Assembly (NCBI GenBank): GCA_025054735.1
Contig: JANWZG010000227.1
Location: 1 to 6,330 of the forward strand
Direction: 5' to 3'
DNA: 6,330 bases
Origin: Cyanobacteriota bacterium
Lineage (GTDB): Bacteria; Cyanobacteriota; Cyanobacteriia; SKYG9
A program made the translations under genes and the position numbers. Below are positions 5,719 to 6,330 of this stretch, one piece after another (position 1 is the stretch's first letter; every line of letters starts with the position of its first letter). The notes below the pieces were generated by a model that was given only the letters and a program-made list of their open reading frames with translations, searched no databases and was not told the DNA's origin.

Positions 5719-6330
5719 ATGATGTTTGAACTTCAGGTCTGGTATTACCTTGATCAGTCTTGCCTGTTTCTGCTGCAATGGCAGAATAGAACTCAGCAAC
5801 TTACGGCTAATGTGCCCTATTCCAGAGAAGTTCAGCAACGCTACCAACGCTGGCAACAACGCTATTTACGTTATTACGAATTTACAACTCCACGGGTTGC
5901 GGAAAGTGGCAGCTTGAAGCCAGGAACAGGTGACCCGGCCCATGACTTGATGCAAGCGGAACAGGAGTTGGTGCGATCGTTCCAAGCTTGGTTGGCTGAA
6001 GGAGAAACCCGCAACATTCAACAGTGCATCTGGGAAGAGGGTAATCGATTGCTACATCAGTTAGTGAATAACCCGTCTGCTCTGAAGGATAGCTCTGCCC
6101 AGTTGATTGAGGTGTTTTTGACGATCGATGCTCCTGACCTGGCCAAATTGCCTTGGGAACGTTGGGAACTGACCCCTAATCCTAGCCAGTTACCGCTGCG
6201 GATAATTCGGACTGCTAGTCAAGGGCGCTTGCGACCCTATTCCCCAAGCTACCGCCGAAAGCCAAGGATTCTGGTGATTTTAGGTGAAGATACTAACCTA
6301 TCCTTACAGGCTCATTGGCAAGCCCTCCAA
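5719..6330 (+). CDS. CHAT-domain (caspase-like) protein, N-terminal part, cut by window end
   Basis: The frame is open from the ATG at 5719 to the last base (204 codons, no stop), so most of the protein lies outside. The visible part is a helical N-terminal region (about 35-125, with RYQRWQQRYLRYY and LVRSFQAWL) followed by the entry of a CHAT domain: LIEVFLTIDAPDLAKLPWERWEL (129-151, with the family's LPWE-type motif), LRIIRT (160-165), and the strand RKPRILVILG (180-189). CHAT domains are clan CD peptidase relatives of caspases; the catalytic His and Cys would come later and cannot be seen. This N-terminal form matches cyanobacterial CHAT proteins that often carry a C-terminal membrane CHASE2 sensor, which I predict but cannot confirm. 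A second ATG follows immediately at 5722. No strong Shine-Dalgarno is present, so translation probably depends on coupling to DUF1822. Confidence 0.8.
   Translation, partial: MMFELQVWYYLDQSCLFLLQWQNRTQQLTANVPYSREVQQRYQRWQQRYLRYYEFTTPRVAESGSLKPGTGDPAHDLMQAEQELVRSFQAWLAEGETRNIQQCIWEEGNRLLHQLVNNPSALKDSSAQLIEVFLTIDAPDLAKLPWERWELTPNPSQLPLRIIRTASQGRLRPYSPSYRRKPRILVILGEDTNLSLQAHWQALQ

Noticed and set aside
5726..5917. 63-codon plus-strand frame at the start of the third operon gene
   Set aside because: It is out of frame with the longer CHAT reading frame, which is open to the window end and carries recognisable motifs.

Overview
The window looks like chromosomal DNA of a cyanobacterium. The evidence is four exact copies of the HIP1 octamer GCGATCGC (1750-1757, 3332-3339, 3595-3602, 4561-4568), many further CGATCG cores, and a cyanobacterial/plastid-type pyruvate dehydrogenase E1 beta gene placed next to secD. 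The genus cannot be fixed from the sequence alone.

Left part, minus strand: pdhB (574-1551) is followed downstream by the start of secD (1-387, running off the window). A strong hairpin lies one base after the pdhB stop, in the pdhB-secD gap. Upstream of pdhB is a 321-base spacer with two small inverted repeats and a convincing intrinsic terminator (1735-1766). That terminator closes the next minus-strand gene, a 167-residue protein of unknown function (1873-2376).

Right part, plus strand: divergent from the 167-residue gene, across a 527-base spacer rich in inverted repeats, runs a tight three-gene operon. It encodes a sigma-70-like protein with a C-terminal region-4-type helix-turn-helix (2904-4382), a DUF1822 protein (4379-5713) that overlaps it by four bases (ATGA), and the N-terminal 204 residues of a CHAT-domain (caspase-like) protein (5719-6330, cut by the window end) that starts five bases after the DUF1822 stop. 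The overlap and short gap imply translational coupling and a shared task.

The operon is the most interesting part. It pairs a possible transcription-initiation factor with a peptidase-fold protein and an uncharacterised cyanobacterial family, under a promoter with three consecutive inverted repeats. A stress-sensing or regulated-proteolysis (possibly cell-death or defence) module is a reasonable hypothesis. The sequence shows the gene arrangement and the motifs; the function is inferred.
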